The position numbers and the translations under genes were made by a program. 64,000 nucleotides of DNA from Entomomonas sp945283395. Lineage in GTDB: Bacteria; Pseudomonadota; Gammaproteobacteria; Pseudomonadales; Pseudomonadaceae. Numbering within the stretch: position 1 is the stretch's first letter; every line of letters begins with the position of its first letter. This document shows, piece by piece, positions 27,289 through 37,094 of this stretch. The notes under the pieces are model-generated. The model saw only the letters and a program-made list of their open reading frames with translations. It was not told the origin of the DNA and did no database searches. The stretch covers positions 124,001 to 188,000 of the forward strand of contig CAMLLC010000002.1 in NCBI GenBank assembly GCA_946480835.1, written 5' to 3'.

Positions 27289-28399
27289 TATTAAAAAAGG
27301 AAATTTTATTCCAACAGGCATACCAGATTCCTGCTTCATTAGTCACTTTGCCTGCTAACTCTAACTCAGTTAACTCTATTAAAACTTTCTCAGAAGGAAT
27401 ATTTAGACTACTAGCTAACACTTCACTAGTTTGAGGAGCTGCCCTCAACATTTGCAGTAAAATATTATTATCTGTTTGGCTAATAGTTCCTGCCTCATCT
27501 GGTCTAGCTATATTTGTCCAGCCTTGCAACGCTTCCAAAATGTGATCAATACTCTCAACTAATATAGCCCCTTCTCTGATTAGTTGATGACATCCTTTAG
27601 AGGCTGGGTGATGAATTGAACCAGGAATAGCAAATACTTCGCGACCTTGTTCTGCAGCCAATTTAGCTGTTATCAAAGATCCACTAGATAAAGTTGCTTC
27701 GATTATAAGCGTCCCGAGGGCTAAGCCACTAATAATACGATTCCTCCTTGGAAAATTAGCTGCCTGCGGGGCAGCATTAAGGGGAAACTCAGTAATTAAT
27801 GCGCCACCTTCGGCTATAATATCAGAAGCCAAAGCATAGTGAGATACTGGATATATTTGTTGTAAACCGCAACCTAATACCGCTATAGTTAATCCATGCC
27901 CTGCTAGGGCTCCTCTATGAGCTGCACCATCTATTCCCAAGGCTAATCCACTTGTTATCACAAAACCATTAATGGCTAGCTGTTTAGCAAATTGAAAACT
28001 TGTATCTAACCCTGGCTTACTAGCATGTCTACTCCCTACAATAGCTAATTGCGGTTTTTCTAAAATACTTTTACTACCTTCAATAAAAAGCACTGGCGGT
28101 GGGTCACTAATTTCTTTTAGCAACGAGGGGTAATCCTCATCATCACTAGATAACAAGTGATGTTGGGGCTGCTCCAACCACATTAATGAGTTATCTACTA
28201 AATCATTAATTTCTGTTAACGTTATGTTTTGACAACTTTCTGGCAATCCTGCATAACGCCAAGCTTTTTGTTCAATTAATGCTTGCTTAGCAGAACCAAA
28301 ATAAGTTAATAACTGATGGAAACGCTTACTTCCTATCTTAGACAAAGAATGAAGTACTAATCTAGCTGTTACTTCATCAATAGATAAATAACTAACCAT
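27278..28399 (-). CDS. dprA: DNA-processing protein DprA (Smf)
   Basis: A 373-residue DprA, which binds incoming single-stranded DNA and loads RecA during natural transformation. An N-terminal SAM/HhH-like region is followed by the Rossmann domain (~95-300): LAIVGSRHASKPG, VITSGLALGIDGAAHRGAL, TIAVLGCGLQQIYP, NFPRRNRIISGLA and SGSLITAKLAAEQGREVFAIPG. A C-terminal winged-helix region (~310-365) contains the IPSEKVLIELTELELAGKV segment. Pseudomonas has the same neighbours (LysM gene, def, fmt, rsmB). Confidence 0.95.
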   Translation of the reverse strand: MVSYLSIDEVTARLVLHSLSKIGSKRFHQLLTYFGSAKQALIEQKAWRYAGLPESCQNITLTEINDLVDNSLMWLEQPQHHLLSSDDEDYPSLLKEISDPPPVLFIEGSKSILEKPQLAIVGSRHASKPGLDTSFQFAKQLAINGFVITSGLALGIDGAAHRGALAGHGLTIAVLGCGLQQIYPVSHYALASDIIAEGGALITEFPLNAAPQAANFPRRNRIISGLALGTLIIEATLSSGSLITAKLAAEQGREVFAIPGSIHHPASKGCHQLIREGAILVESIDHILEALQGWTNIARPDEAGTISQTDNNILLQMLRAAPQTSEVLASSLNIPSEKVLIELTELELAGKVTNEAGIWYACWNKISFFNNQQ

Positions 28400-28591
28400 A
28401 TAAATTTTCTATCATTATGATCATTCAATCCTTAAGTAATCATTAGGCTGTCATTATTTATTAATAGTAATACCCTGTCAATTAAGGCTAACTCCTTTGA
28501 CTAAAAGGCATTATTGGTGGTTTTGCAGAAGATAAAGCTAGAACTAAATGTTATCAAATAAAAGCTATATTTTTATTATTTCATACATAAT

Positions 28592-28619
28592 AAAAAGAGA
28601 GGTAATATACCTCTCTTTT
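28592..28619 (-). terminator. Rho-independent terminator of the LysM gene
   Basis: AAAGAGAGGT (28594-28603) and ACCTCTCTTT (28609-28618) form a perfect 10-bp stem with a five-base loop. On the minus strand a run of T follows. It lies 17 bases after the LysM gene stop. The A-rich 5' side could let it also act on plus-strand transcripts. Confidence 0.85.
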
Positions 28620-28635
28620 ACATAAAAATTTTTAA

Positions 28636-29667
28636 TTATTGAGGGTTTTTTAATTTATCACCCACACTTAAAGGTTTATTTGCTGTTAATACTAAGCCAT
28701 AGCTTAATTTATTATAAGTACGGAAAATCATTAACATACCAGCTTCTTCATCAGGTAGCTTAACCTTATCACCAACTGTCTCATCCCTAACAGTTTCACC
28801 CAAGCGATAAATAGTTAATACATTACCCGCTTCTAAACCATCGCGCTCACCTTTATTAACTATCACCACATCAGTTGAACCAACCTGTGTTACCCCTCTA
28901 GGAACATCGACTATTTCTGCATTTATCATAGTTTTAGGTGCACTAGGTTGAAAATTAGTGTCGATATGACGTGACTCAGTTTGGAATACTCTATCGCCCA
29001 AACGAACTTCTTGGGAAGTTCTAATTAAGCGTAAGGTAGCAACTTTACCTTGTTGCGCCACTAAAGTTGCAGAAGCAATTTCATCCGCATTTATACCTAA
29101 TAATTCATTAGTTTTAGGATTTCTAAACTCTTTAGCTTGACGATAAATACCAACTCCAGTTTCACCCGCTGGCAATTCACCTCTAGCATAAACTTTAGAA
29201 CCTGCACCACTTACTACACTACCATTCTCTCCAGCAATAATATAAGGTGCTTTAGTAAATTCTTTAGGATCAGAAATAATACGATTTTTAACTAAAAAAG
29301 AATTAACTGCTTGTAATGGAATAGTTGGAATAGCTTCTGCTAAAGGTTGAGTACGCACAACAGGCGATAGCTTAATTGTACCCCTAGATGCTCCACGCTT
29401 TAGAGCTATTTTAGGCTTACCATCAACATAAATTAGAGTTAATACGTCACCTGGATAAATTAAATTAGGATTTTTTATATTAGGATTGGCTTGCCAGATT
29501 TCCTTCCAAAGCCAAGGTTTTTTTAAAAAATGTCCAGAAATATCCCATAACGTATCTCCTTTTACAACAGTATAAGTTGTAGGGTGATTTTTTTTTAATT
29601 CAACCTGCTGTGCCTGAACTAACACACTAGAAGCTAGTAAACCCAGGGCGAGTAATAATTTCCTCAT
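28636..29667 (-). CDS. LysM domain peptidoglycan-binding protein
   Basis: A 343-residue exported protein. A signal peptide (residues 1-19, ending VQA-Q) is followed by a LysM module (~31-80: TYTVVKGDTLWDISGHFLKK then NPNLIYPGDVLTLIYV), which binds peptidoglycan glycan chains. The remaining ~260 residues are typical of the Pseudomonas homologue encoded between dprA and def. Its function there is not established. It is divergent from def. Confidence 0.9.
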   Translation of the reverse strand: MRKLLLALGLLASSVLVQAQQVELKKNHPTTYTVVKGDTLWDISGHFLKKPWLWKEIWQANPNIKNPNLIYPGDVLTLIYVDGKPKIALKRGASRGTIKLSPVVRTQPLAEAIPTIPLQAVNSFLVKNRIISDPKEFTKAPYIIAGENGSVVSGAGSKVYARGELPAGETGVGIYRQAKEFRNPKTNELLGINADEIASATLVAQQGKVATLRLIRTSQEVRLGDRVFQTESRHIDTNFQPSAPKTMINAEIVDVPRGVTQVGSTDVVIVNKGERDGLEAGNVLTIYRLGETVRDETVGDKVKLPDEEAGMLMIFRTYNKLSYGLVLTANKPLSVGDKLKNPQ

Positions 29668-29793
29668 GCCATTTATTCCTTTATTTATGTCTTAATTTGT
29701 AAAAATCAAACAGAAAACAATTATCTCATAGTGTAAACTGTTCTGGTATTATAAAGCTTTTCATAAACTTTCTATAGTGAAATCTATTGTATT

Positions 29794-30309
29794 ATGTCAA
29801 TTTTAACCATACTGGAATTTCCTGATCATCGCTTAAGAACTATTGCTAAACCAGTAGCAAAGTTTGATGCTGACCTACAACAAATCATAGATAATATGTT
29901 TGAAACCATGTATGAGGCACCTGGTATTGGTTTAGCTGCCACCCAAATAAATTTTCACCAACAGCTTATTGTAATAGATATTAGCGAAGATCGTACACAA
30001 CCTTTAGTATTTATTAACCCTCAAATTGAGATACTTAATGAGCAGCCTCATATCTACAAAGAAGGTTGTTTGTCCGTACCTGGTTTTTTTGAAGAAATAA
30101 TTAGACCTAAACGAGTCAAAGTTAATGCCTTGGATAGAGAAGGTAAGCCATTTGAAATGATCTGTGAGGACTTGCTAGCAGTTTGTATTCAGCATGAATG
30201 TGACCATCTTAAAGGAAAACTTTTTGTCGATTATTTATCCTCGCTGAAACGTAATCGTATTGCTAAAAAACTTGAGAAACAGCACAAACTGGAAAAAACA
30301 TTGCGATAA
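29794..30309 (+). CDS. def: Peptide deformylase
   Basis: A 171-residue Fe/Zn enzyme that removes the formyl group from nascent N-termini. The three motifs are present: GIGLAATQ near 45-52, EGCLSVPG near 90-97 and QHECDHLKG near 133-141, supplying the Cys and two His metal ligands and the catalytic Glu (here the E of HECDH). First gene of def-fmt-rsmB; fmt begins four bases after its stop. Start ATG 29794 gives the usual MSILTILEFPD N-terminus. Confidence 0.97.
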   Translation: MSILTILEFPDHRLRTIAKPVAKFDADLQQIIDNMFETMYEAPGIGLAATQINFHQQLIVIDISEDRTQPLVFINPQIEILNEQPHIYKEGCLSVPGFFEEIIRPKRVKVNALDREGKPFEMICEDLLAVCIQHECDHLKGKLFVDYLSSLKRNRIAKKLEKQHKLEKTLR

Positions 30310-30312
30310 CTT

Positions 30313-31260
30313 ATGACTAACATGTTGAAAATAATATTTGCAGGTACCCCTGAATTTGCAGCTACTCATTTAAAAACTATGTTAGCTGCTAATACTAATT
30401 TTCAAATAGTAGGTGTTTATACCCAACCAGATCGACCTGCCGGACGTGGAAAAAAATTAATGGCAAGCCCTGTTAAAATATTAGCAGAACAACATAATAT
30501 CCCCATTTTTCAACCCACTAGCTTAAAAAATATTGAAGCACAACAACAAATTGCCAGTTTACAAGCAGACCTAATGGTAGTTGTAGCCTATGGTCTTATT
30601 CTTCCCCAAGCAGTACTAGATATGCCTCGTTTAGGCTGTATCAATAGTCATGCTTCTATCCTCCCTCGCTGGCGTGGAGCAGCACCAATCCAACGAGCAA
30701 TTCAAGCAGGTGATACAGAAACAGGTATCACCGTTATGCAAATGGAGGCAGGCTTAGATACAGGACCAATGCTACTTACGCTAACAACTCCTATAACCCA
30801 ACAAGATACCAGTAGCACATTGCATGATAGATTAGCTGACTTAGGGGCAAAAGCTATCCTCGAGGTTATCAATGGCCTTATTCACCATCAATTAACAGCT
30901 AAACAACAAGATGACAGCCTAGCTACTTACGCACATAAACTTAGTAAAGAAGAAGCGTTAATAGATTGGAATAAACCAGCTACTGAAATAGCCGCTACTA
31001 TTAGAGCTTTTAATCCTTGGCCAATTTGCCACACACTAATACAAGGCCAAACACTTAAGATTCTAGCAGCTCATGTTGTTGATCAACATGGCCCAGTAGC
31101 TAAAATTTTAGGTATTAATAAAGATGGACTAATAGTAGCTTGCGGTCAGCAAGCACTTTGTTTGACACAAATACAACTTTCTAATAGTAAGGCCATGTCA
31201 TTTGTCAATGTCTATAATGGTCATCAAACCCTTTTTGAAAACGCTCAGGAGCTAGGGTAA
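30313..31260 (+). CDS. fmt: Methionyl-tRNA formyltransferase
   Basis: A 315-residue enzyme that formylates initiator Met-tRNA. Seen are IIFAGTPEFAATHL, YTQPDRPAGRGKK, the 10-formyl-THF site NSHASILPRWRGAAPIQRAI, GITVMQMEAGLDTGPML, and a C-terminal OB-like domain. The start may be ATG 30313 or the in-frame ATG 30322; either gives a normal N-terminus. It pairs functionally with def and overlaps rsmB by one base (TAATG). Confidence 0.97.
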   Translation: MTNMLKIIFAGTPEFAATHLKTMLAANTNFQIVGVYTQPDRPAGRGKKLMASPVKILAEQHNIPIFQPTSLKNIEAQQQIASLQADLMVVVAYGLILPQAVLDMPRLGCINSHASILPRWRGAAPIQRAIQAGDTETGITVMQMEAGLDTGPMLLTLTTPITQQDTSSTLHDRLADLGAKAILEVINGLIHHQLTAKQQDDSLATYAHKLSKEEALIDWNKPATEIAATIRAFNPWPICHTLIQGQTLKILAAHVVDQHGPVAKILGINKDGLIVACGQQALCLTQIQLSNSKAMSFVNVYNGHQTLFENAQELG

Positions 31261-32561
31261 TGAATCCTAGATTAGCTGCTTGTCAAGCACTAACTCCAGT
31301 TTTACAAGGAAAGGCATCCCTTGCTAGCACTTTGCCTATAGCTTTAAGTTTAGTAGCTGAGGCTGATAAAAGCCTAACCCAAGAATTAACTCTTGGCACA
31401 ACACGTTGGCAGCCTAAACTAGCACTATTGCTGAATAAACTACTTGAAAAACCCTTAAAAAAAGCGGATGCAGATATAGAAGCCCTTATTTATTTGGGGC
31501 TTTATCAATTAATTTACATGCGTACACCTGCTTATGCTGCCATTAATGAAACAGTTAATTGTACTATTAAATTAAAGAAAAGCTGGGCAAAAGGCCTAGT
31601 CAATGGGGTTTTAAGAAATGCACAAAGAAATACTGATAATATTTTTTTAAATTTGGCTAATGACCCTGTGGTATTTACTGCTCACCCTCGCTGGTTACAA
31701 AAGCGTCTTAAACATGATTGGCCAAATAATTGGCAGGCAATATGCGAAGCTAATAATATGCGTCCCCCTATGACGTTAAGAGTTAATCAACATTATATTA
31801 AACGGGAAGAATATCTAGTTTTACTCTCTCAAAATAATATAATGGCTAATCCATGCCTTTATAGTCCTGATGGGATTCAACTTGCCTCTCCTTGTGCTGT
31901 TGAGCAACTACCGCGCTTTATTGATGGTTGGGTAAGTGTGCAAGATGAAGCTGCTCAATTAGCTGCTCATCTGCTCGAGTTAAAACCCAAACAACGAGTG
32001 CTAGATGCCTGCTGTGCACCTGGAGGTAAAACTTGTCATATATTAGAATTACAACCTAATTTAGCTTCTGTGCTAGCTCTAGATATAGATGAAAAACGCT
32101 TAATGAGAGTTACAGAAAATTTACAAAGACTCCATCTACAAGCTACTCTAAAAGTTGCTGACGTAAAAAAAATGAAGCAATGGTGGGATAATCAATCTTT
32201 TGATCGTATTCTTGTGGATGCGCCTTGTTCAGCAACAGGGGTGATTCGTAGACATCCTGATATTAAGATAACCCGTTACGCTGAAGATATTACACCACTA
32301 GCTGAATTGCAGCTAACCATACTTAATAATCTATGGCCAACACTTGCTGTTGGTGGTATTTTAGTTTATGCAACTTGTTCAATACTACCTGAAGAAAATT
32401 CTCTCAATATAGCCAGATTTTTAACTCAACACAGCAATGCTCGTGAATTAGATATAGGTGAAACTATAGGTATAAAGCAATCTCATGGTCGTCAACTTTT
32501 TCCCCAAATAAATGGCTATGATGGTTTTTACTATGCAAAATTAATTAAAATAGCTAAATAA
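31260..32561 (+). CDS. rsmB: 16S rRNA (cytosine967-C5)-methyltransferase RsmB
   Basis: A 433-residue SAM methyltransferase. An N-terminal NusB-like RNA-binding domain (~1-130, with PAYAAINETVNCTIKLKK and GLVNGVLRNAQR) precedes the catalytic domain. That domain carries VLDACCAPGGKTCHILEL for SAM binding, VDAPCSATGVIRRHPDI with the Pro-Cys pair, and LVYATCSILPEENS with the nucleophilic Cys. Third gene of def-fmt-rsmB; its ATG is embedded in the fmt stop. Confidence 0.96.
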   Translation: MNPRLAACQALTPVLQGKASLASTLPIALSLVAEADKSLTQELTLGTTRWQPKLALLLNKLLEKPLKKADADIEALIYLGLYQLIYMRTPAYAAINETVNCTIKLKKSWAKGLVNGVLRNAQRNTDNIFLNLANDPVVFTAHPRWLQKRLKHDWPNNWQAICEANNMRPPMTLRVNQHYIKREEYLVLLSQNNIMANPCLYSPDGIQLASPCAVEQLPRFIDGWVSVQDEAAQLAAHLLELKPKQRVLDACCAPGGKTCHILELQPNLASVLALDIDEKRLMRVTENLQRLHLQATLKVADVKKMKQWWDNQSFDRILVDAPCSATGVIRRHPDIKITRYAEDITPLAELQLTILNNLWPTLAVGGILVYATCSILPEENSLNIARFLTQHSNARELDIGETIGIKQSHGRQLFPQINGYDGFYYAKLIKIAK

Positions 32562-32678
32562 ATAATTAACTGAGTTTTCTAATTATCATTTACAGCTAAT
32601 ATCATTACTTTTTCAACTGCATTTATAAAATAATAAACACAATTAGCAATATAAATAATTGATCTTTTAGTCTATTCA

Positions 32679-32705
32679 TTGATCTCATACATTGCTTTTT
32701 ATAAT
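32679..32705 (+). promoter_or_regulatory. Possible promoter of the cobalamin riboswitch transcript
   Basis: TTGATC (32679-32684) and TATAAT (32700-32705) are separated by 15 bases, slightly short for a sigma-70 promoter. Transcription would start near 32712, about 50 bases before the riboswitch core. Confidence 0.35.
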
Positions 32706-32763
32706 CTAAATGTTACTATTTAGTTACAAAATCTATATTCAAAACAAAGAAGTATGTATTTTT

Positions 32764-32900
32764 CTAAGGGGCATACTTCGGAAGTGAGGTGTAATTCCTC
32801 CGCAGCCCCCGCTGCTGTGATGCTGACGAACCTAGGCAAACTCACTGGATTAATATCTGGGAAGAGATAGGTAAGATTGAAGCTAAGCCAGAAGACCTGT
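32764..32900 (+). promoter_or_regulatory. Cobalamin riboswitch (adenosylcobalamin sensor)
   Basis: The order of conserved blocks matches the cobalamin family. GAAGTGAGGTGTAATTCCTC (the variable-arm start) is followed by CGCAGCCCCCGCTGCTGTGATG (the C-rich core with CTGTGA), a GGGAAGA stretch near 32860-32866, and the B12 box AGCCAGAAGACCTG at 32886-32899. It lies 136 bases before a TonB receptor gene. Bound adenosylcobalamin would be expected to lower expression, most likely by hiding the ribosome binding site; I did not identify a terminator. Confidence 0.93.
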
Positions 32901-33035
32901 TTGAATAGCTTGATTTTTCTTCGGTGGGAAGGAAAGCAATATATCTTCGAAAGCCATAATCTTGGCTATCATAATATTGATGACCTTAAAAACCTGCCTA
33001 TACCCAATAAAGTTGTATAGTTAAAGGTAAAATGT

Positions 33036-35198
33036 ATGTCATTTTCAAAATTATTTTTTATAGGGGCATTAGGGGTAGTGTCGGGACAAATCATGGCAGA
33101 TGAAACAAGAGGGAAAGACGATTCTTTGTTGTTAGACCCTGTGATTGTTACAGCTTCAGCTAGATATGAAGAGCTCAAAAGCGCTACAGCTACAGTGCAA
33201 GTTATAGATCAAGGTCAAATAGCCCGCTCCAGCGCAACAGACTTGACAAGTTTACTAGCCGAAAATGCCGTAGGCTTTTTTAGTGAATGGACACCGGGGC
33301 AAACCTCTATTAATATTAGAGGCGCTGCTACAGATGGGCAAGGCAAAGATTTTAAAAGCCAAGTGCTTGTACTGGTAAACGGTCGCAGGGCAGGTACCGC
33401 TAATTTATCCAAACTCTCCCCAAGTGATATCTATCGTATTGAAATTGTTCGTGGCCCAGCCTCTGTTATCTATGGTAGTCAAGCCATAGGCGGAGTTATT
33501 AATATCATTATGAAAAATGGTCATAATACTACTGGTGGCAAAGTTACCTTAAAAGGTGGTTCTTTTGGCATGGCTTACGGACACGGCGAATATGGTTGGC
33601 AGAGCAAAGATGGAGCCTTTACTGGTTATTTTGGTCTTGAACAAGCCATCCAAAATGACTATAACGCTGGAAAAGGGGGAGGTACTCAACATAATACTAG
33701 TTGGAAACGACATGGCTTTAATAGCGCATTAAGTTGGCAGCTAGACCCCGCTAACTTAATTGATCTGATGGCTAGAAAAGATGGAGTTTATGATGTAGGT
33801 TTTCGAGGTTCAACAGCTAATTATTACGCTAATGAAGATAGATATAATCAATCTGCTGACCTTATTTGGACACATGGAACAGCTGAAGATAAAGTGCGTT
33901 GGAAATTGCATAACTATTGGTTTAAAGATATTGATGATTTGAAATGGGCCTCTCCAATCACCGTTGGTTCATATCTTGACCATAATGATCGTAAGCTTAG
34001 TGCTGGAGGAATCAAATTTCAACCTGAAATAGATTTATCCTCCAGTAATACTTTATTACTAGGCGTTGATTTAGAAAAAAGTAAATTACGTTCTACTCGC
34101 TATCGTTTTGGCTATAAGAAGCCAAAGAATGAAGAACGACTTGGCCAAGTAGCACCTTATGATAATAACCAGCGAGAAAAACTTTATGGTCTTTACTTTG
34201 AAGATGCCCAGCGCTTTATTGATGATAGATTAGTTATCAAAGCAGGGGCACGCTTTACTCAGGGTAAAACATACTACGATAGAACTCCTAATCTTCTCAA
34301 TCAATTGACTGGAGATGCAAATTACCATAAAACTACTTGGAGTACAGGGTTGAATTTTCGAGCTAACGATTGGCTAAATCTAAAGGCTAGTATGGCTACC
34401 GGATTTAGAGCACCTACCGCCTCTGAGTTAGGGGCAGATTATACAACCCTTGCTGGAGATAAAATTTATGGTACTAGCGGGCTAAAACCAGAAACTAATC
34501 GTCAGTATGAACTAGGAGCCATCTTATCAGGTGATAGTTGGATGGTAGATTTGGCGTATTTTGAAAATAAAATCAAAGATCGTATTATCACAAAACCTCG
34601 CCCTAACACTAATGGGAAGAAAATTTCCGACTATGTTAATAACTCTGACGACATAGTAGTAAGGGGATTGGAGGTTAATAGCCGGCTAATGATGCATGAG
34701 TTGTTAGGCTGGCAATCAAACTATCAATGGAACATAGAAACTAATAGTGCATGGAACTTCCATATGGAAGACAAAGGAGCTAAAGATCGCAATAGCAGCA
34801 AGGTTCAGCGTATGTATCAATACCAAGCCTCACTCAATAATCGTTTTGGCCAACAAACTGTTCTTTTTCCATGGTATGTGCAAGTAACAGGGATTCTTAG
34901 AGGTCCTATGTGGTACGCTACAGAAGAAAAGACAATAAAAAATAGCCCCCCTAACTCAAATCACATTTTCCGTAAATCACCTTTTATGGTTTGGAACATC
35001 AAAGGCGAAGTAGAGATTTACAAAAATCTTACCGTTTTTAGTGAGGTGAATAATGTGTTTAATAAAAATCAACATCCAATTTTTATTGCTATTGATAAAA
35101 AACCCTATATCTTAGATCCTAATAAGGGCTCAAATGGAGGCCTAGGAACTTCTATGATGGGTAGAGCTGTTTATGTTGGTACTACCTATCGTTTCTAA
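33036..35198 (+). CDS. btuB: TonB-dependent outer-membrane receptor, cobalamin (BtuB-like)
   Basis: A 720-residue receptor with a signal peptide (~1-21, ending IMA-D), a TonB box within DPVIVTASA near 31-39, and a plug domain (~45-155: INIRGAATDGQGKDFKSQVL, VLVNGRRAG, IEIVRGPASVIYGSQAIGGV). A 22-strand-type barrel ends in the expected aromatic (TTYRF). Substrate assignment to cobalamin rests on the riboswitch upstream and the BtuFCD genes downstream, since barrel similarity to E. coli BtuB is low by eye. AAAGG at about 33020 is the ribosome binding site. It depends on ExbBD-TonB. Confidence 0.88.
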   Translation: MSFSKLFFIGALGVVSGQIMADETRGKDDSLLLDPVIVTASARYEELKSATATVQVIDQGQIARSSATDLTSLLAENAVGFFSEWTPGQTSINIRGAATDGQGKDFKSQVLVLVNGRRAGTANLSKLSPSDIYRIEIVRGPASVIYGSQAIGGVINIIMKNGHNTTGGKVTLKGGSFGMAYGHGEYGWQSKDGAFTGYFGLEQAIQNDYNAGKGGGTQHNTSWKRHGFNSALSWQLDPANLIDLMARKDGVYDVGFRGSTANYYANEDRYNQSADLIWTHGTAEDKVRWKLHNYWFKDIDDLKWASPITVGSYLDHNDRKLSAGGIKFQPEIDLSSSNTLLLGVDLEKSKLRSTRYRFGYKKPKNEERLGQVAPYDNNQREKLYGLYFEDAQRFIDDRLVIKAGARFTQGKTYYDRTPNLLNQLTGDANYHKTTWSTGLNFRANDWLNLKASMATGFRAPTASELGADYTTLAGDKIYGTSGLKPETNRQYELGAILSGDSWMVDLAYFENKIKDRIITKPRPNTNGKKISDYVNNSDDIVVRGLEVNSRLMMHELLGWQSNYQWNIETNSAWNFHMEDKGAKDRNSSKVQRMYQYQASLNNRFGQQTVLFPWYVQVTGILRGPMWYATEEKTIKNSPPNSNHIFRKSPFMVWNIKGEVEIYKNLTVFSEVNNVFNKNQHPIFIAIDKKPYILDPNKGSNGGLGTSMMGRAVYVGTTYRF

Positions 35199-36117
35199 AT
35201 ATTCCCCGTTAGCCGCTATAATGCTAGCGGGGTTACTTTATTTTTATAGTATCCCTGTTATAGCTAACAACTTTCCTGTTACCGTTATAGATGCTCTTGG
35301 ACGAAAGGTTGTAGCGCAAAAACAGCCGCAACGTATTATCACTGTATTTTCTTCAAATACTGAAATCGTAGCAGCTTTGGGCTTAAGTCAACGCATAGTA
35401 GGTATTGATGGTTATACCTACTATCCTGACAGTATCAAGAATGTAACTAAAATCGGTGGTAGACTGGGTTTTTCTTTAGATAGTATAGTGGCACAAAATC
35501 CTGATTTAGTTATTATGACCCCTGCTCGGCAAGCCACTCAGCAACTCATACCTGCCTTAGATAAATTAGGTATTACTAATTTAGTAGTAAATGGAGGATC
35601 TATAGAAACTATTCTACATAATATCTGGTTAATTGCACAAATTTGCGGTGTGCCAGAACAAGGGCAACAATTGATAGACAATTTTCAAAAACGATTAAAT
35701 GCTATTCCTAAACTTGCTAAATGCCCACAAGTAGTACTTATCACTGGTCGAATAGGTAATGGTTTACTATTAGTAGCACGCCGCACTGCTTCTAGTGTTA
35801 ATGCTTATACAGCAGATATTATTCTCCAAGCTGGTGGCTGCCTAGCGTTAGATAAAGGGGTAAATCATCTTCCACAACTTAACCAATTATCCCCTGAAGT
35901 ATTATTGGCAAGTGATCCTGATATTATCCTCTTTGCTGGAAATAAGGCAGAACTGGCTGAACTTAGCTCAACTATTAATGGTTGGCATCAGATGAAAGCG
36001 GCTCAAACCGGCTTTGTGCGAACTGTCTCTCGCGCTGAACTATTAATTTCAGGGCCTAGAGTTATTGATGGGGTAGAGTCATTATCTGCTATCTTTCAGC
36101 AATGGGCTAAACAATAA
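35173..36117 (+). CDS. btuF: Periplasmic cobalamin-binding protein, BtuF-like
   Basis: A 314-residue class III substrate-binding protein. A signal peptide lies in the first ~30 residues, followed by VTVIDALGRKVV, RIITVFSSNTEIVAALGL, and GFSLDSIVAQNPDLVIMTPA. The two lobes would be joined by a long helix, as in BtuF and FhuD. The ATG at 35173 overlaps btuB by 26 bases; an in-frame ATG at 35221 would shorten the signal peptide and has no ribosome binding site. Cobalamin is inferred from context; a heme-type (HmuT-like) ligand is the alternative. Confidence 0.82.
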   Translation: MLVLPIVSKYSPLAAIMLAGLLYFYSIPVIANNFPVTVIDALGRKVVAQKQPQRIITVFSSNTEIVAALGLSQRIVGIDGYTYYPDSIKNVTKIGGRLGFSLDSIVAQNPDLVIMTPARQATQQLIPALDKLGITNLVVNGGSIETILHNIWLIAQICGVPEQGQQLIDNFQKRLNAIPKLAKCPQVVLITGRIGNGLLLVARRTASSVNAYTADIILQAGGCLALDKGVNHLPQLNQLSPEVLLASDPDIILFAGNKAELAELSSTINGWHQMKAAQTGFVRTVSRAELLISGPRVIDGVESLSAIFQQWAKQ

Positions 36118-37094
36118 TGAAATATTTCATGTTATTTATTAGCTTAATAGCAGCCATTATGCTAGGTTTATGTGTGGGTCATGTTTGGGATACTCCTTTC
36201 CAAATTATTCCAGCCTTGCTAGGTGATACCTCACTGACAGCACGATTGTTATTTGAGTGGCGATTACCTAGAGTACTAACCTCAGCGTTAGTAGGTGGTT
36301 TATTAGGGTTAAGTGGTGCCATTTTTCAAGGTGTATTTCGCAATCCCCTAACAGAGCCATGGTTACTTGGTGCCTCAGGTGGTGCAGCAGTAGGCGCTAC
36401 CATTGCTTTACTCGTACCTTTAGCTATTCCTATGAGCATTAGCTTACCTTTGTTCGCATTTTTGGGGGCCTTTGGTACCATTCTATTGGTAGTGGCTATT
36501 GCTCGCTTAACAGGTTCATTAGATATTACTACCTTGTTGTTAACTGGAGTAGCTATTAGTGCCATGTTAGGGGCTATTAGATCTTTCTTGATGATGTCAT
36601 TATCCAATGAAACTATTAGCTTACAAGTGGTATTAAGTTGGTTAATGGGAGGAATACAAACACCTCAGTGGCCTATCCTTGGCTTAGCCTTTGGTATTTT
36701 TCTAATCGCTTTGCTAGCAGCATTAAAATTAGCGCATGGTTTAGACCTCCTTGGACTAGGTGAACAAATGGCAACCGTTATGGGACTTAACGTAAATCAA
36801 TTCATTTTAGTAGCATTACTGTTAGGTTCAGCTATTACTGCTTGTTCTGTAGCATTAGGAGGAATTATTGGATTTGTAGGCTTAGCTGCTCCCCATATTG
36901 CTCGTTGGTTAAGTGGTACGGTTCATCATCAATTATTGCTACAAGCAGCATTAATTGGAGCTATTTTAGTGACCCTAGCGGATGCTCTAGCGCGAAGTTT
37001 ATTACCACCTGGTGAAATACCGCTTGGCGTGATTACGGCAATTGCTGGTACACCTTTATTTATTCTATTATTGGCTAGACGGAGTAATAGATGA
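36117..37094 (+). CDS. btuC: Cobalamin ABC transporter permease, FecCD/BtuC family
   Basis: A 325-residue permease with about ten membrane helices. WRLPRVLTSALVGGLLGLSG, FQGVFRNPLTEPWLLGASGG, GGIIGFVGLAAPHIARWLSG and PLGVITAIAGTPLFILLL are FecCD-family signatures, the second being the region that contacts the ATPase. Its ATG is fused to the btuF stop (TAATG) and its end overlaps btuD by four bases, so the three are made together. Confidence 0.9.
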   Translation: MKYFMLFISLIAAIMLGLCVGHVWDTPFQIIPALLGDTSLTARLLFEWRLPRVLTSALVGGLLGLSGAIFQGVFRNPLTEPWLLGASGGAAVGATIALLVPLAIPMSISLPLFAFLGAFGTILLVVAIARLTGSLDITTLLLTGVAISAMLGAIRSFLMMSLSNETISLQVVLSWLMGGIQTPQWPILGLAFGIFLIALLAALKLAHGLDLLGLGEQMATVMGLNVNQFILVALLLGSAITACSVALGGIIGFVGLAAPHIARWLSGTVHHQLLLQAALIGAILVTLADALARSLLPPGEIPLGVITAIAGTPLFILLLARRSNR